Assembly: GCF_000426545.1 (NCBI RefSeq)
Contig: NZ_KE384535.1
Span: forward strand, 62,001-126,000
DNA: 64,000 nucleotides
Origin: Paenibacillus massiliensis subsp. panacisoli DSM 21345
GTDB lineage: Bacteria > Bacillota > Bacilli > Paenibacillales > Paenibacillaceae
Direction: 5' to 3'
Below, one piece after another: positions 52,364 to 61,686 of the stretch (its first letter is position 1; the number at the start of each line of letters is the position of its first letter). Under the pieces are notes generated by a model that made no database searches, was not told the DNA's origin, and saw nothing but the letters and a program-made list of their open reading frames with translations. Both the position numbers and the translations under genes were made by a program.

Positions 52364-52945
52364 TTGAGAAAAAATCGGACCGAAGTCAAGCAGGCACGAT
52401 TGAACGTTATTCTTGATGAGGCAACGAAACGGTTGATTGAGAAGCCTACAGCAAACATGAATGAGATTGCAGAAGCTGCAGGCATCGGTGTGGCCACACT
52501 GCATAGATATGTGGAGAGTCGGGAGCAGCTGATGGTCTATCTGGGATTGAGAGCTATCGAGGTGGTAGGCGATACGCTGAGCTCCATTCCTGTGAACGAT
52601 GAGGACTGTGAGAGCTACATCCCTGCATTGATCGAAGCTTTGGTTCCATTGGGAGATAAAATTCACTTTTTGACCCATGATGCCACTATCAATTATAACG
52701 AGGAGGTTGAGCGTGCGGATCAGAAGCTACGGGAGCCTGTATTGCATGTAGTCGGCTTATTGCAGGCCAAAGGTCATTTTCGGGCTGATGTTGACCGTGG
52801 CTGGATCGTCAACGTGCTATACTCACTCCTGTTTCTGGCTTGGCAGCAGGTGGCAAGCGGGGATATTGCTCGCAAATCAGCGGCTGCATTGGTCGTTGAC
52901 ACCTTCTATAACGGCTTCAAGGCAAAGGATCAGGTCCAGCGCTGA
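52364..52945 (+). CDS. TetR-family transcriptional regulator
   Basis: A 193-residue regulator with a TetR helix-turn-helix (about residues 15-62; MNEIAEAAGIGVATLHRYVESREQL) and an all-helical C-terminal domain. TTG 52364 follows AAGGAG by ten bases. It is not adjacent to an obvious target; the Asp23/Gls24 gene is 312 bases downstream. Confidence 0.9.
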   Translation: MRKNRTEVKQARLNVILDEATKRLIEKPTANMNEIAEAAGIGVATLHRYVESREQLMVYLGLRAIEVVGDTLSSIPVNDEDCESYIPALIEALVPLGDKIHFLTHDATINYNEEVERADQKLREPVLHVVGLLQAKGHFRADVDRGWIVNVLYSLLFLAWQQVASGDIARKSAAALVVDTFYNGFKAKDQVQR

Positions 52946-53257
52946 ACGACGCTATGAACCTTGCCACCATGATTTTGTGAGTCTTGCCTCCAGGATACGA
53001 TTCATCCTCGATAGAGCCTCTGGATTTCTGTGGTGGCAGCTTCCAGCTGATGGTTATTTCAATCTGTTTTGTTCCAAAGTAGCTCCAGAAGGATGGGCGA
53101 ATTGACTGTCCTGCTGGAATGATTTATCATTCTCTTATAATGATAGTTTTTCCTATCAAATGATTTTTTTATACATCAGAAAAACGCTGGTAATTGAACT
53201 TAAACGGAAGAATTCGCGGGAAATGCTGAATGTATAGTCGCCGAGAGGAGGTAGGGG
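52946..53257. other. Intergenic region with an inverted repeat at a -10-like site
   Basis: ATCATT (53126-53131) and AATGAT (53139-53144) flank and overlap TATAAT (53136-53141), which could place an operator over the Asp23-family promoter. No good -35 was seen. Confidence 0.35.
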
Positions 53258-53605
53258 ATGGTCATACAAAATGCACTGGGTCATGTGACGTACTCAAAGG
53301 CTGTAGTCTTCAAAACGGTTAGTAGGACGGTTCTTGCTACACAAGGTGTAACAGCCATATCCACTAAGCTGATAGAGGGCTTGGCCCAAAAAATGACCGG
53401 ACAGAGTAGCGGAGGGATCAGTCTGATTAGCGACGAGACAAGTCTGGACATCCGTGTAGGCATTATTGTGCAATATGGAAGCCATGTCCACGAAGTAGGT
53501 CGAGAGCTTCAACGCAACGTCAGAGAGACGATGCAGAGTCTCACGGGACTAGTCATTCGAGCTGTGCATGTAGACGTCGAAGGGATTGTTATTCCCAGAG
53601 TCTGA
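53258..53605 (+). CDS. Asp23/Gls24-family protein
   Basis: A 115-residue Asp23/Gls24 (DUF322) protein. It opens VIQNALGHVTYSKAVVFKTV and contains IVQYGSHVHEVGRELQRNV. ATG 53258 follows GGAGG. Members are cell-envelope or general-stress related; B. subtilis YloU and YqhY are relatives. The exact role is unknown. Confidence 0.85.
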   Translation: MVIQNALGHVTYSKAVVFKTVSRTVLATQGVTAISTKLIEGLAQKMTGQSSGGISLISDETSLDIRVGIIVQYGSHVHEVGRELQRNVRETMQSLTGLVIRAVHVDVEGIVIPRV

Positions 53606-53738
53606 TGAACATAGGGAGATAGCAACTAGTGACAAGTAAGATAGAATCTCTTGTTGAATATTTGAATAGAAGAAGTCATATCGGTATAACGGTCGGCATG
53701 TAATAAGTACGATAAGCAAGCAGTGAAGGAGTGGTGAC

Positions 53739-54347
53739 ATGTCAGAAGTATCAATCGTCAAAGCGCATCCTGACTCGCCAGCAGGGTCCCAGCTTAATCG
53801 GATGGCACTGGATTCGGTGGCATATACTCTGGCTGGCTCGAGAGACGAGAAGATCATACAATCGACACTGGAAAAGCTCTGGAAGAACAGTTACAACCGT
53901 TTCAGTCATCAATACGCCTACGAAGCCAAAGCCGAGGGCAAAACGCTCGGCATAGTTACATGTTATCCCATAGGGCTGCTCCAGCAGTTAGCTTGGCCGA
54001 CGGCGAAGAAGCTCTGGGCACTCCGCAACCTGGAGCTGATCAAGTACGGCTTGCTACATCCAGGAGCTTTCTTTTCGATGCTGACTCTTAAAGAAGGCTA
54101 TGAAGGAGAATATCATATCGGTACTCTGGCTACGCTGCCTGAGAGCAGAGGGCTCGGGATCGGTACACAATTGCTCCATTTTGCGGAACAACAAGCACAG
54201 CTTCAAGGATACTCAAGGAGTTCCCTGACTGTACGGCAGGACAATCCACGGGCGGCGAAGCTATATGAACGAGTAGGATACGTGGTATCAGGCAAGATGA
54301 ATCGACCGGGCTTCTCCTTATTTCGCATGGTCAAAGAGCTCGACTGA
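53739..54347 (+). CDS. GNAT-family N-acetyltransferase
   Basis: A 202-residue GNAT protein with CoA motif LPESRGLGIGTQLLHFAEQ and the end block NPRAAKLYERVGY. ATG 53739 follows AAGGAG. It resembles the 49690 GNAT protein in layout, so the two may be paralogues. It stands alone. Confidence 0.9.
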   Translation: MSEVSIVKAHPDSPAGSQLNRMALDSVAYTLAGSRDEKIIQSTLEKLWKNSYNRFSHQYAYEAKAEGKTLGIVTCYPIGLLQQLAWPTAKKLWALRNLELIKYGLLHPGAFFSMLTLKEGYEGEYHIGTLATLPESRGLGIGTQLLHFAEQQAQLQGYSRSSLTVRQDNPRAAKLYERVGYVVSGKMNRPGFSLFRMVKELD

Positions 54348-54448
54348 TTATATGTTCGGCACATAACCAATTTCTCATATCAACACACAACTAGTGGCAT
54401 CATCACCGCTAATGGTATCATCACTGCTAATTGCGTCATTATCGCATA

Positions 54449-54510
54449 AACCCCCACTGTGCACTCAGTAACCGTAGCGTCGGTAGTGGTTCTGTACAGA
54501 TGGGGGTTAT
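54449..54510. terminator. Imperfect hairpin after the GNAT gene
   Basis: AACCCCCACTGT (about 54449-54460) pairs with ACAGATGGGGGTT (54497-54509) with small mismatches. No clear T run. The preceding stretch contains a near-duplicated word (GGCATCATCACCGCTAAT, GGTATCATCACTGCTAAT). Confidence 0.4.
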
Positions 54511-54654
54511 GTCATATAGTTGTGCGATATTGCAGGTGATATAGTTGATGATAGTGTAATGGTTGGGGAAGGATTCGAAAAAAATTGTAACTTTTTCCGA
54601 TATGCATTTGACAGAATACCTCAACATGTACTACATTATTTATGGTTACAAAAC

Positions 54655-54790
54655 TTTAATAATTTGCCGAATTTCATGTATGTGAGAACGGGGGACCCCG
54701 ATTTGGGTGAATGAATCTGCTGGGCCGCAGATATTCTAGGTGACCTTCAACCGAACCCTTAGCTAACTCCGTAGGCACCGAAGGAGGATT
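54655..54790 (+). promoter_or_regulatory. c-di-AMP riboswitch (ydaO/yuaA type)
   Basis: The conserved blocks are readable in order: TTTGCCGAATT, AACGGGGGACCCC, TTGGGTGAAT, GACCTTCAACCGAACCC and AGCTAACTCCGTAGGCACCGAAGGAGG. The final block overlaps the ribosome binding site of the NlpC/P60 gene, so control may act on translation. Riboswitches of this class often precede cell-wall hydrolases and turn them off at high c-di-AMP. Confidence 0.88.
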
Positions 54791-54796
54791 TTTCAG

Positions 54797-55273
54797 TTGA
54801 AAAAGTGGTTAACAGGTGCATTGGGAGCAGCCATACTCTGGTCTTCCTTGGCAGGAGTCAGCTCCGCAAGTGCTGTAAGAATTGAAAGTCAGGTTGATGA
54901 ATTAATTGGCACCCCGTACAGAATGGGTGGAACGACTACAGCGGGCTTTGATTGCTCCGGATTTATTTTATACATAATGGAGAAGTATGGTGAAGATCTG
55001 CCGCGGACCTCGCAATCCCAAGCCATGGCAGGAACTGAGGTCGACCAGGATGACCTGCAAATAGGAGATCTGGTGTTCTTCAACACGAATGGACGCAGCA
55101 TCTCTCATGCAGGTATCTATATGGGTGACAATACCTTTGCCCATTCGTCGACAAGCAGAGGCGTTATTATCAGCAAGCTGTCCGAGAAATATTACAAGGA
55201 TCGTTATGTAACTGCAAGACGTGTAGTATCTGAGAGAACCATGAACAAAATGACAGACGAGATTCATCCATAA
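54797..55273 (+). CDS. Secreted NlpC/P60 cell-wall endopeptidase
   Basis: A 158-residue hydrolase with signal peptide (residues 1-26, ending SSASA) and a NlpC/P60 domain that cleaves peptidoglycan stem peptides. Catalytic residues: Cys in FDCSGFI, His in SHAGIYMG, and a third polar residue at HSSTSRG. TTG 54797 follows AAGGAGG by nine bases. It lies behind the c-di-AMP riboswitch and ends at a T-tailed hairpin. Confidence 0.93.
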   Translation: MKKWLTGALGAAILWSSLAGVSSASAVRIESQVDELIGTPYRMGGTTTAGFDCSGFILYIMEKYGEDLPRTSQSQAMAGTEVDQDDLQIGDLVFFNTNGRSISHAGIYMGDNTFAHSSTSRGVIISKLSEKYYKDRYVTARRVVSERTMNKMTDEIHP

Positions 55274-55318
55274 TATGTACAAGCATTAATAAGCGAAAGT
55301 ACATACACGATTGCCCGA

Positions 55319-55352
55319 ACGTACACAAATTTGCCCTTGTGTACGTTTTTTT
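55319..55352 (+). terminator. Terminator after the NlpC/P60 gene
   Basis: ACGTACACAA (55319-55328) pairs with TTGTGTACGT (55337-55346), followed by T6. Confidence 0.9.
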
Positions 55353-55424
55353 ATTGGACTTTTGCAGGTATTATTAGATTATTATTGTTATGGCGGCCCT
55401 ATCGGAGGCAGCAAGAGGTGAAGG

Positions 55425-56621
55425 ATGAATTATAGCAAAAAAATTATGCTGATTGAATCGGACAAGCTTACGCCTTCGCGAATCCCAGTTATTTTGCTGG
55501 TCGCGCTGGTGTATGCTCATGTAATGATCTCGCAATATATGGCTGAGCCGCTGCTGCTCAGGAGCATGTTATTCTCCTGTCTTATGGGATTGCATGTTGC
55601 TTGCTACTGGTATTCTCACCAAATGGTCAGCTACAAGCCCTGGTTGTACTTTGCGTTACAGGGAGTAATTATCGTGGCGAGTGCCTTGGTACTTCCGCAC
55701 GGCTTTTATGGAATCCTCATCGGGTTGATTCCCGTCCTGATCGGGCAGAGCGTGGGGGTCTATTATCATCCGCTCAAGGTGTCCGTACTGTTCCTGGTGC
55801 TGTATTCCCTGTTCGGGGTGCTGATTGTCTGGCTGAAGGATGCGGAGGGTGTTGGCTTTTTATTTCCGTTCTTAATTAACATAGTCGTCGTTGTAGTGGC
55901 CTATGCTTCGTTCTTCTTCAAGCAGGTTCATGCCAGGGTGCAGGCGCAGACATTTCTGAGAGAGCTGGAGATGGCTCATAAGAAAGTTGAAGAGCTTACA
56001 CTTGCCAATGAACGACAACGTATGGCACGTGACCTGCATGACACGCTTGCACAGGGCCTGGCGGGAATCATTATGCAGTTGGAGGCGATAGACGCCCATC
56101 TGACCAAAGGCGGTACGAAGCGAGCCCACGAAATTGTACAGCAATCTATGTCACAGGCACGACGTGCACTTGCCGAGGCACGACAGGCAATTGATGATCT
56201 CAGATCCCAGCCCGCTGTCGAGATCGACTTCTCCGAATCTGTGCGTGAGGAGATTGAGCGTTTTACACTGGCGACGGGGATTCCCGTCCAATTGGAGCTG
56301 GATCTGAAGAGTACATTGCCTATACTTGTTCTGGAGCATGGGCAGCATATTATTCGAGAGTGTCTGACCAATGTGGCCAAGCATGCGCACGCGCGCCATC
56401 TCTTTATTCGTATTGTCCAGTATGAACAGCAGCTACTCACCGTCATTCGGGATGACGGCAAGGGCTTCAACACTCGAATGATCGGGAAGAGGGTCGGACA
56501 TTACGGGCTAATCGGCATTAAAGAGCGTGTACGACTGCTGGGTGGGACTATTGAGATTGAAAGCACTACCCAGAAAGGAACAACCATTGAGATCGAGGTG
56601 CCTATTGCAAAGGAGGCCTAG
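55425..56621 (+). CDS. NarL-type sensor histidine kinase
   Basis: A 398-residue kinase with about six membrane helices (about residues 20-170), a HisKA_3 dimerisation domain with phospho-acceptor His in MARDLHDTLAQGLAGI, and a C-terminal ATPase (HIIRECLTNVAKHAHARH; DDGKGF; GHYGLIGIKERV). ATG 55425 follows GAGGTGAAGG. It is two bases from the response regulator and forms its two-component partner. The signal is unknown; the adjacent cell-wall hydrolase hints at envelope stress. Confidence 0.92.
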   Translation: MNYSKKIMLIESDKLTPSRIPVILLVALVYAHVMISQYMAEPLLLRSMLFSCLMGLHVACYWYSHQMVSYKPWLYFALQGVIIVASALVLPHGFYGILIGLIPVLIGQSVGVYYHPLKVSVLFLVLYSLFGVLIVWLKDAEGVGFLFPFLINIVVVVVAYASFFFKQVHARVQAQTFLRELEMAHKKVEELTLANERQRMARDLHDTLAQGLAGIIMQLEAIDAHLTKGGTKRAHEIVQQSMSQARRALAEARQAIDDLRSQPAVEIDFSESVREEIERFTLATGIPVQLELDLKSTLPILVLEHGQHIIRECLTNVAKHAHARHLFIRIVQYEQQLLTVIRDDGKGFNTRMIGKRVGHYGLIGIKERVRLLGGTIEIESTTQKGTTIEIEVPIAKEA

Positions 56622-56623
56622 GT

Positions 56624-57274
56624 ATGAAATACAAAGTACTAATTGTAGATGACCACTGGGTGGTCAGGGAAGGTCTGAAGCTGATTCTGGAGACAGATCA
56701 GCAGTATGAAGTGATTGGTGAAGCAGAGGAGGGGCGAACAGCACTCCGTCTGATGGAGGAGCTTGAGCCTCATGTTATTCTGATGGACCTGAACATGCCT
56801 GTCATGAGTGGTCTGGAGACGATGGAGGCTATGCGGGACAGGCAAATGACAACACCAGTCATTATATTGACCACATACAACGAGGATGACCTGATGGTCA
56901 AGGGACTATCTCTCGGTGCCAAAGGGTATCTGCTTAAGGATACGAGCCGGGATAATCTGTTTCGTACCCTTGAATCCGCTTTGCGTGGGGAGACGCTGCT
57001 GCAGCCGGAGATTACAGCCAAGGTATTTACCAGCACGCTCAGACCCGCCTCCTCGGCTTCTATGCAGCAGGAGCAATCGTTAATGACAGAGAAAGAGCTA
57101 ACGATTCTGCAAGCTGTCGCCCGTGGCTTTCGCAGTAAAGAGATTGCCTTTGATCTCGGCATATCGGAGCGGACTGTCAAGGCGCATCTCACGAATATTT
57201 ACAATAAGCTAGGTGTAGATTCTCGCTCAGAGGCCGTGGCGGTATCCCTAGATCGAGGAATTCTGCATTTATAG
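56624..57274 (+). CDS. NarL-type response regulator
   Basis: A 216-residue regulator with receiver domain (acceptor Asp55 in VILMDLNMPVMSGLE; Lys in YLLKD) and C-terminal LuxR helix-turn-helix (LTILQAVARGFRSKEIAFDLGISERTVKAHL). ATG 56624 follows AAAGGAGG. It is cotranscribed with the kinase and ends at a T-tailed hairpin. Confidence 0.94.
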   Translation: MKYKVLIVDDHWVVREGLKLILETDQQYEVIGEAEEGRTALRLMEELEPHVILMDLNMPVMSGLETMEAMRDRQMTTPVIILTTYNEDDLMVKGLSLGAKGYLLKDTSRDNLFRTLESALRGETLLQPEITAKVFTSTLRPASSASMQQEQSLMTEKELTILQAVARGFRSKEIAFDLGISERTVKAHLTNIYNKLGVDSRSEAVAVSLDRGILHL

Positions 57275-57296
57275 CCAATATAATCTGTCGCCCGCT

Positions 57297-57334
57297 CGTA
57301 CATTAAGGTTCTGCCCTTATGTACGATTTTTTTT
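57297..57334 (+). terminator. Terminator after the two-component operon
   Basis: CGTACATTAAGG (57297-57308) pairs with CCTTATGTACG (about 57315-57325), followed by ATTTTTTTT. Confidence 0.88.
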
Positions 57335-57441
57335 CTTTTATACCGCTGTAGAATAATTATGTGAGAAATTGTTTGGAAATTGATATAGTCTATGAGATAA
57401 GGAATTATTTTCTAAACTTAACTTCAAGGAGGAGAGAGACC

Positions 57442-57690
57442 ATGAAATCGTACCAAGCACAAGCAAGCCAATTGAAGGATGAGCAACCTCTGCAGCAATC
57501 TGAATCAGCACACGTACATGAGTCAGATCAGCACAAGGTAGAGCCCGAGGAGCAATTGGGATTACAGCTATTCTTTGATGATCAGTTTTTTGATATATTC
57601 ATACACCGACTTCCCAAGCTTGCTGAGATGGTGAGCAGAGAAAGAGATCATAGCGATCATGGATTCATCTCTCTTCCTACTGTGAAATAA
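57442..57690 (+). CDS. Small acidic/histidine-rich protein of unknown function
   Basis: An 82-residue protein from ATG 57442 with AAGGAGG nine bases upstream. It has no signal or membrane segment; residues 1-45 are Q/E/H-rich, and the C-terminal half (LGLQLFFDDQFFDIFIHRLPKLAEM) forms an amphipathic segment. I recognise no family. It is isolated between terminators, but the strong site supports a real gene. Confidence 0.6.
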   Translation: MKSYQAQASQLKDEQPLQQSESAHVHESDQHKVEPEEQLGLQLFFDDQFFDIFIHRLPKLAEMVSRERDHSDHGFISLPTVK

Positions 57691-57858
57691 TCAATAGTCA
57701 TTAGACATGAGTTCATGAGTTCGTAGTGAGTCCAGAGGAAGCAATGAGAAGACGAAGTCACCAGCAGAATGCAATTTTACATATGATCAAGCTATAGTAT
57801 AAGAGAAGCCGCCGTGTGCAAGGGGCTTTTTTTGTTCGTTTGTCCAGAGAAATCAGCG

Positions 57859-57900
57859 AAATCACGTCTTGCCTTTGCAAGTCGTGATTTTGTTGTTTTT
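57859..57900 (+). terminator. Terminator before the YesN-type gene
   Basis: AAATCACG-T-CTTGC (57859-57872) pairs with GCAAG-T-CGTGATTT (57877-57890) around a TTT-containing loop, followed by TGTTGTTTTT. A weaker hairpin with T7 lies at 57806-57832. Confidence 0.85.
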
Positions 57901-57992
57901 CTGATTTGAATCCAGAGTATATAATCGAGATAATCATCTATATCCAGTCTCTCAGTCACATACTGACAGCTGCATACGGGAAGGAGTCATGT

Positions 57993-59618
57993 ATGGAAGC
58001 TATAAAATTATTACTGGCCGATGATGAACCGATCATTTTGCGTGGCTTAAAAAAGCTTCTGGCGTGGGAGGAGCTTGGCTTAACTATATCGGGTGAAGCG
58101 GGAGACGGTGAGGAGCTACGTCAGCTGATTGCTGTTCATGACCCCCAACTCATCATTAGTGATATCAGTATGCCTGGAGGCAGTGGGCTCGAGATTATGT
58201 CAGAGCTGAATAAGTCGGGACGCCACATCAAGGTCATCTTCATCAGTGCCTTTCAGGAGTTCAGCTATGCTCAGCAGGCTGTTCAACTAGGTGCGCTGGA
58301 TTATCTGGTGAAGCCTATTAATAAGAATCAGCTTGAAGCTGTTGTCAGAAAGGCTGTATCCATGATTCGTGAGGAGAGCATGGACGAGCGTAATAAGGAA
58401 AAACTGAGCTATTACGAGAAGAAGAACCGTTCAACCACCATTGAGCAGCTTCTGGACGGGCTACTGAATGGTGATCAGAAGGCACTGGCTGAACTGGAGG
58501 ACATCGGAGCATTGGGGACCAGTCGATATGCAACGGTTAGTGTACTGGAGATGGATGAGCAGACAGATGGCTCACGCTGGGATGAGCGGGAACGGAATCT
58601 GGTGCATTTTGCGTTATCCAACATTATTCGGGAGACATTGGAAGGTCTGGAGGGGACGAGAGAGAAGGGACTCTTGCTGTTCAAGGATGGACGCTTTGCT
58701 CTCTTGCTGCAGCATGATGATTCTCAAGCACCGAATGAACTGGCGTTGGATCTACTCCACAAGGTTCAGAGCTACCTGAAGCTGAGGGTATCCATAGGTA
58801 TTGGTCAAGCTGTGACACGCATTGGCGAAGCCAAGCAATCCTACCGCACTTCCCTGAGAGCGCTTGATCTAAAATATTTTATCGGTCCTTATCGTGTAAT
58901 TCGTCAGGAGGATCTGAAGAAGGAAGAGCTGATGAGTGGTGATGTGCAGCCCGCACAGTCTATCTCAGAGCTACAGTCCAAGCTGGCGCAGGCATTACCT
59001 ACACAGGAGGAAGAAGCCATCCAGCACATGACAAGAGAGTTGCTGACGCAGATCCGTGTTCAGGCTGGATATAACAAAAGCCTTGCCATTACGACGGTGT
59101 ATAATGTCATGACTGCTCTTAACCGGGAGATGATGAAGCTAACCGGAGGAGCGGAGGAGCTGCTTGCCGAGCAAGGACTGATGGAGGATCTAGTCCATTG
59201 CCCTTGTTATGCGGACGTTGAGCTTCTCATGATGGCGATGCTGTCAGACCTGCAGCAGCAATTGCAGCGCAGGCTGGCAGGTAAAGAAATCCTTGTGCTA
59301 TCCAAGGTCAAGAGCTATATCGAGGAGCACTATGCAAGCCAGATTACCCTGGAGTCCATGGCGGCACTCGCTTACATGAATCCGTATTATTTTAGCAGCT
59401 TTTTCAAAAAGCATACCGGGCAAAATTTCAAAAGCTATGTAACCGGGGTCCGGATGGAACAAGCGCTCAAGCTGCTGCTGGAGACAGATCTCCTGGTATA
59501 TGAGATTGCTGAACGCGTAGGCTATAACCATGTAAGGCACTTCAGTGACATGTTTAAGAAACAATACGGCCAAGTGCCGCAGGAGTACAGACAGACCTTT
59601 CGCAAGCAGCGGTCATAG
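57993..59618 (+). CDS. YesN-type response regulator with AraC output domain
   Basis: A 541-residue regulator: receiver domain (acceptor Asp57 in LIISDISMPGG; DYLVKPI), a middle linker of about 300 residues, and a C-terminal AraC helix-turn-helix pair (EEHYASQITLESMAALAYMN and VGYNHVRHFSDMFKKQYGQVP). ATG 57993 follows AAGGAG; the longer frame to 57906 has no site. It is the partner of the YesM-type kinase and probably controls the sugar ABC genes that follow. Confidence 0.93.
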   Translation: MEAIKLLLADDEPIILRGLKKLLAWEELGLTISGEAGDGEELRQLIAVHDPQLIISDISMPGGSGLEIMSELNKSGRHIKVIFISAFQEFSYAQQAVQLGALDYLVKPINKNQLEAVVRKAVSMIREESMDERNKEKLSYYEKKNRSTTIEQLLDGLLNGDQKALAELEDIGALGTSRYATVSVLEMDEQTDGSRWDERERNLVHFALSNIIRETLEGLEGTREKGLLLFKDGRFALLLQHDDSQAPNELALDLLHKVQSYLKLRVSIGIGQAVTRIGEAKQSYRTSLRALDLKYFIGPYRVIRQEDLKKEELMSGDVQPAQSISELQSKLAQALPTQEEEAIQHMTRELLTQIRVQAGYNKSLAITTVYNVMTALNREMMKLTGGAEELLAEQGLMEDLVHCPCYADVELLMMAMLSDLQQQLQRRLAGKEILVLSKVKSYIEEHYASQITLESMAALAYMNPYYFSSFFKKHTGQNFKSYVTGVRMEQALKLLLETDLLVYEIAERVGYNHVRHFSDMFKKQYGQVPQEYRQTFRKQRS

Positions 59619-59635
59619 AAAGGAGGTGCTTCTAC

Positions 59636-61396
59636 ATGCGATTATGGAAGCGTTTCCCCAAGAGTATATTTGTAAAATTTTCGGCTTCATTTATTCTGGT
59701 CGGACTGATCCCCTTATTCGCGCTTAGTTACCTGTCCGTGCAAGTGTTCTCAACGTATGTGGAGCGGTATACCACAGGCAATCTACAGCAGATGGTGCTC
59801 TATATGAGCTATAATCTGGATTCTGCGTTCAAACAATATAATGACATATCCAAGCTCATGTATACAGGGCGCTACGAAGGACTTTCAGACAGTATACGGC
59901 AGAACCAGACCTATAATGTGAATGAGCTGGAGCAGATTAACTCGACGCCCATTGATTCGTTTTTGAAGACAATCCTATATAGCGATGCATATATTACGGG
60001 CGTTTATTTCGTGCGTGACCTGGATGGCAAGCTCTATTATCAGGAAAAGGAGAACAGGGGGCTTCGCAGCGAGGAGCTTCCGCTCCAGCACTGGAATGAG
60101 CAATTGTCGAGGCAGCCCTCCAAGGTTGCGTTTTTTCCGACACATGTAGATAGCTACTTCATTGGCGCCGATCGTGAAGTGTTCACGATCGCTCGTAATC
60201 TGATCGACACCTCAGGCAAGCTCACAGCAGAGCCGAAGGTAGTGGGTACCCTATATATGGACGTGGATGTATCCGTATTCAAGCCATTTTTAAATGAGCT
60301 ATATTTGGGTGAGAAGGATGAGCTGATTCTTGTTGGGGAGCATGACAGCGTCTATTTTAGCAATCATGGGATTCGGAGAATCGAGGATTCCTTGCTGATG
60401 CAAAGGAATAATGGGGTGCTGGTCATGCAGGAGGAGATTCCTTTTGTAAATGGCAGGCTGATTGCGGGCATTCATCGCGAAGGCTTATTCGAGCAGCTGT
60501 TCTCAGCCAGAGCTACAGTGTATACGGCTATCCTGATCTGTACGACTGCACTGATCATCATGGGTACATGGTTCTCACGTCGGCTCGCTGCCCCGATCCG
60601 CAATCTGATGCGGCACATGTCCGTCGTGGAATCTGGTCGGTTGGATATAAGACTTCCGGTGACTAGCAACGATGAATTAGGCCGCCTGACACAAGGCTTT
60701 AACCGAATGGTAGAGCGTCTGCAGGTACATATTGATGAGGCGTATGTGGCGCAGATCAAGCAAAAGCAAACGGAGCTAAATGCACTCAAGAGCCAGATCA
60801 GGCCGCATTATCTCTACAATACGTTAGAGGTTATTCGTATGAATGCCGTAGATAAGGAGGCTCATGAGGTAGCGGATATGATTCATTCGTTATCCAATCA
60901 GCTGAAATATGTCATTGATTATGGAGAGGATCGGGTCAGTCTGGCTCAAGAGCTTGAGCATCTGCAAGATTATTTCTACATCATTTCTGTTCGCTTCGAT
61001 AACAGATACGCTCTTCGCTATGATATCGCACCGGACGTGCGGATGGATTGGCCGATTTTGAAATTAAGTCTTCAGCCGATTGTGGAGAATGCCATTCAGC
61101 ATGGCTTGCGCCAGAAGAAGAAGGGGACGGTAGGCATCACGGTCGAAAAGAGACCTCATGATCTGGCTATCACCATCTATGATGACGGCATCGGCATGAA
61201 CAAGGAGAGCCTGTCACGGCTGGAGTGCCTGCTCCGTGATCCGGTCGCGCCCAGGAAATCCATTGGCTTGAAAAATGTCCATGAACGCATTCGCTCCTCG
61301 TATGGCGAACCATACGGATTGTCGGTAAGCAGTCATGAAGGAATCGGTACCTCCGTGCTGCTGGTATTTCCATTGCCGAAATCGGAGCAGCCCTGA
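59636..61396 (+). CDS. YesM-type sensor histidine kinase
   Basis: A 586-residue kinase: membrane helix, a large extracytoplasmic sensor domain (about 40-285), a second helix, HAMP domain (SRRLAAPIRNLMRHMSVVESG), then the His_kinase phospho-acceptor in KSQIRPHYLYNTLEVIR and ATPase (PIVENAIQHGL, GIGMN, GLKNVHERI). ATG 59636 follows AAAGGAGGTG. Such LytS-type kinases usually sense sugars or oligosaccharides, in line with the ABC transporter downstream. Confidence 0.93.
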   Translation: MRLWKRFPKSIFVKFSASFILVGLIPLFALSYLSVQVFSTYVERYTTGNLQQMVLYMSYNLDSAFKQYNDISKLMYTGRYEGLSDSIRQNQTYNVNELEQINSTPIDSFLKTILYSDAYITGVYFVRDLDGKLYYQEKENRGLRSEELPLQHWNEQLSRQPSKVAFFPTHVDSYFIGADREVFTIARNLIDTSGKLTAEPKVVGTLYMDVDVSVFKPFLNELYLGEKDELILVGEHDSVYFSNHGIRRIEDSLLMQRNNGVLVMQEEIPFVNGRLIAGIHREGLFEQLFSARATVYTAILICTTALIIMGTWFSRRLAAPIRNLMRHMSVVESGRLDIRLPVTSNDELGRLTQGFNRMVERLQVHIDEAYVAQIKQKQTELNALKSQIRPHYLYNTLEVIRMNAVDKEAHEVADMIHSLSNQLKYVIDYGEDRVSLAQELEHLQDYFYIISVRFDNRYALRYDIAPDVRMDWPILKLSLQPIVENAIQHGLRQKKKGTVGITVEKRPHDLAITIYDDGIGMNKESLSRLECLLRDPVAPRKSIGLKNVHERIRSSYGEPYGLSVSSHEGIGTSVLLVFPLPKSEQP

Positions 61397-61480
61397 TAGG
61401 TCTCTATTGAATCAGCATGGGATATTACAGAAATCCAGTGCGTTGTAGTAGTATCTGGGGAAGCATCATACAGAAATGCT

Positions 61481-61511
61481 AAGAACGGAGACGTGTCTCC
61501 GTTCTTTTTCA
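61481..61511 (+). terminator. Terminator after the YesMN pair
   Basis: AGAACGGAGA and TCTCCGTTCT (61482-61505) form a 10-bp stem with a CGTG loop, followed by TTTTTC. The sugar operon therefore has its own promoter. Confidence 0.9.
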
Positions 61512-61586
61512 TTAGCTTAAATTTCCCGCATACGGCGCTTAAAAAAGTTCATTCAAGCCTACCGAAACGAATGCTATTCTAATCTT

Positions 61587-61600
61587 AGAAAACGCTTACC
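61587..61600 (+). promoter_or_regulatory. CcpA cre site
   Basis: AGAAAACGCTTACC matches 12 of 14 positions of the cre consensus TGWAARCGYTWNCW. It lies 87 bases before the binding-protein start, where CcpA would repress the operon when good sugars are present. Confidence 0.7.
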
Positions 61601-61686
61601 AATCAGGTGGAATAAGTACTCTGACAATGGTGAATGCGTTCTCCGATGACAAAACATGCTGGGTTGACTACAAAGGGGGGACCACA

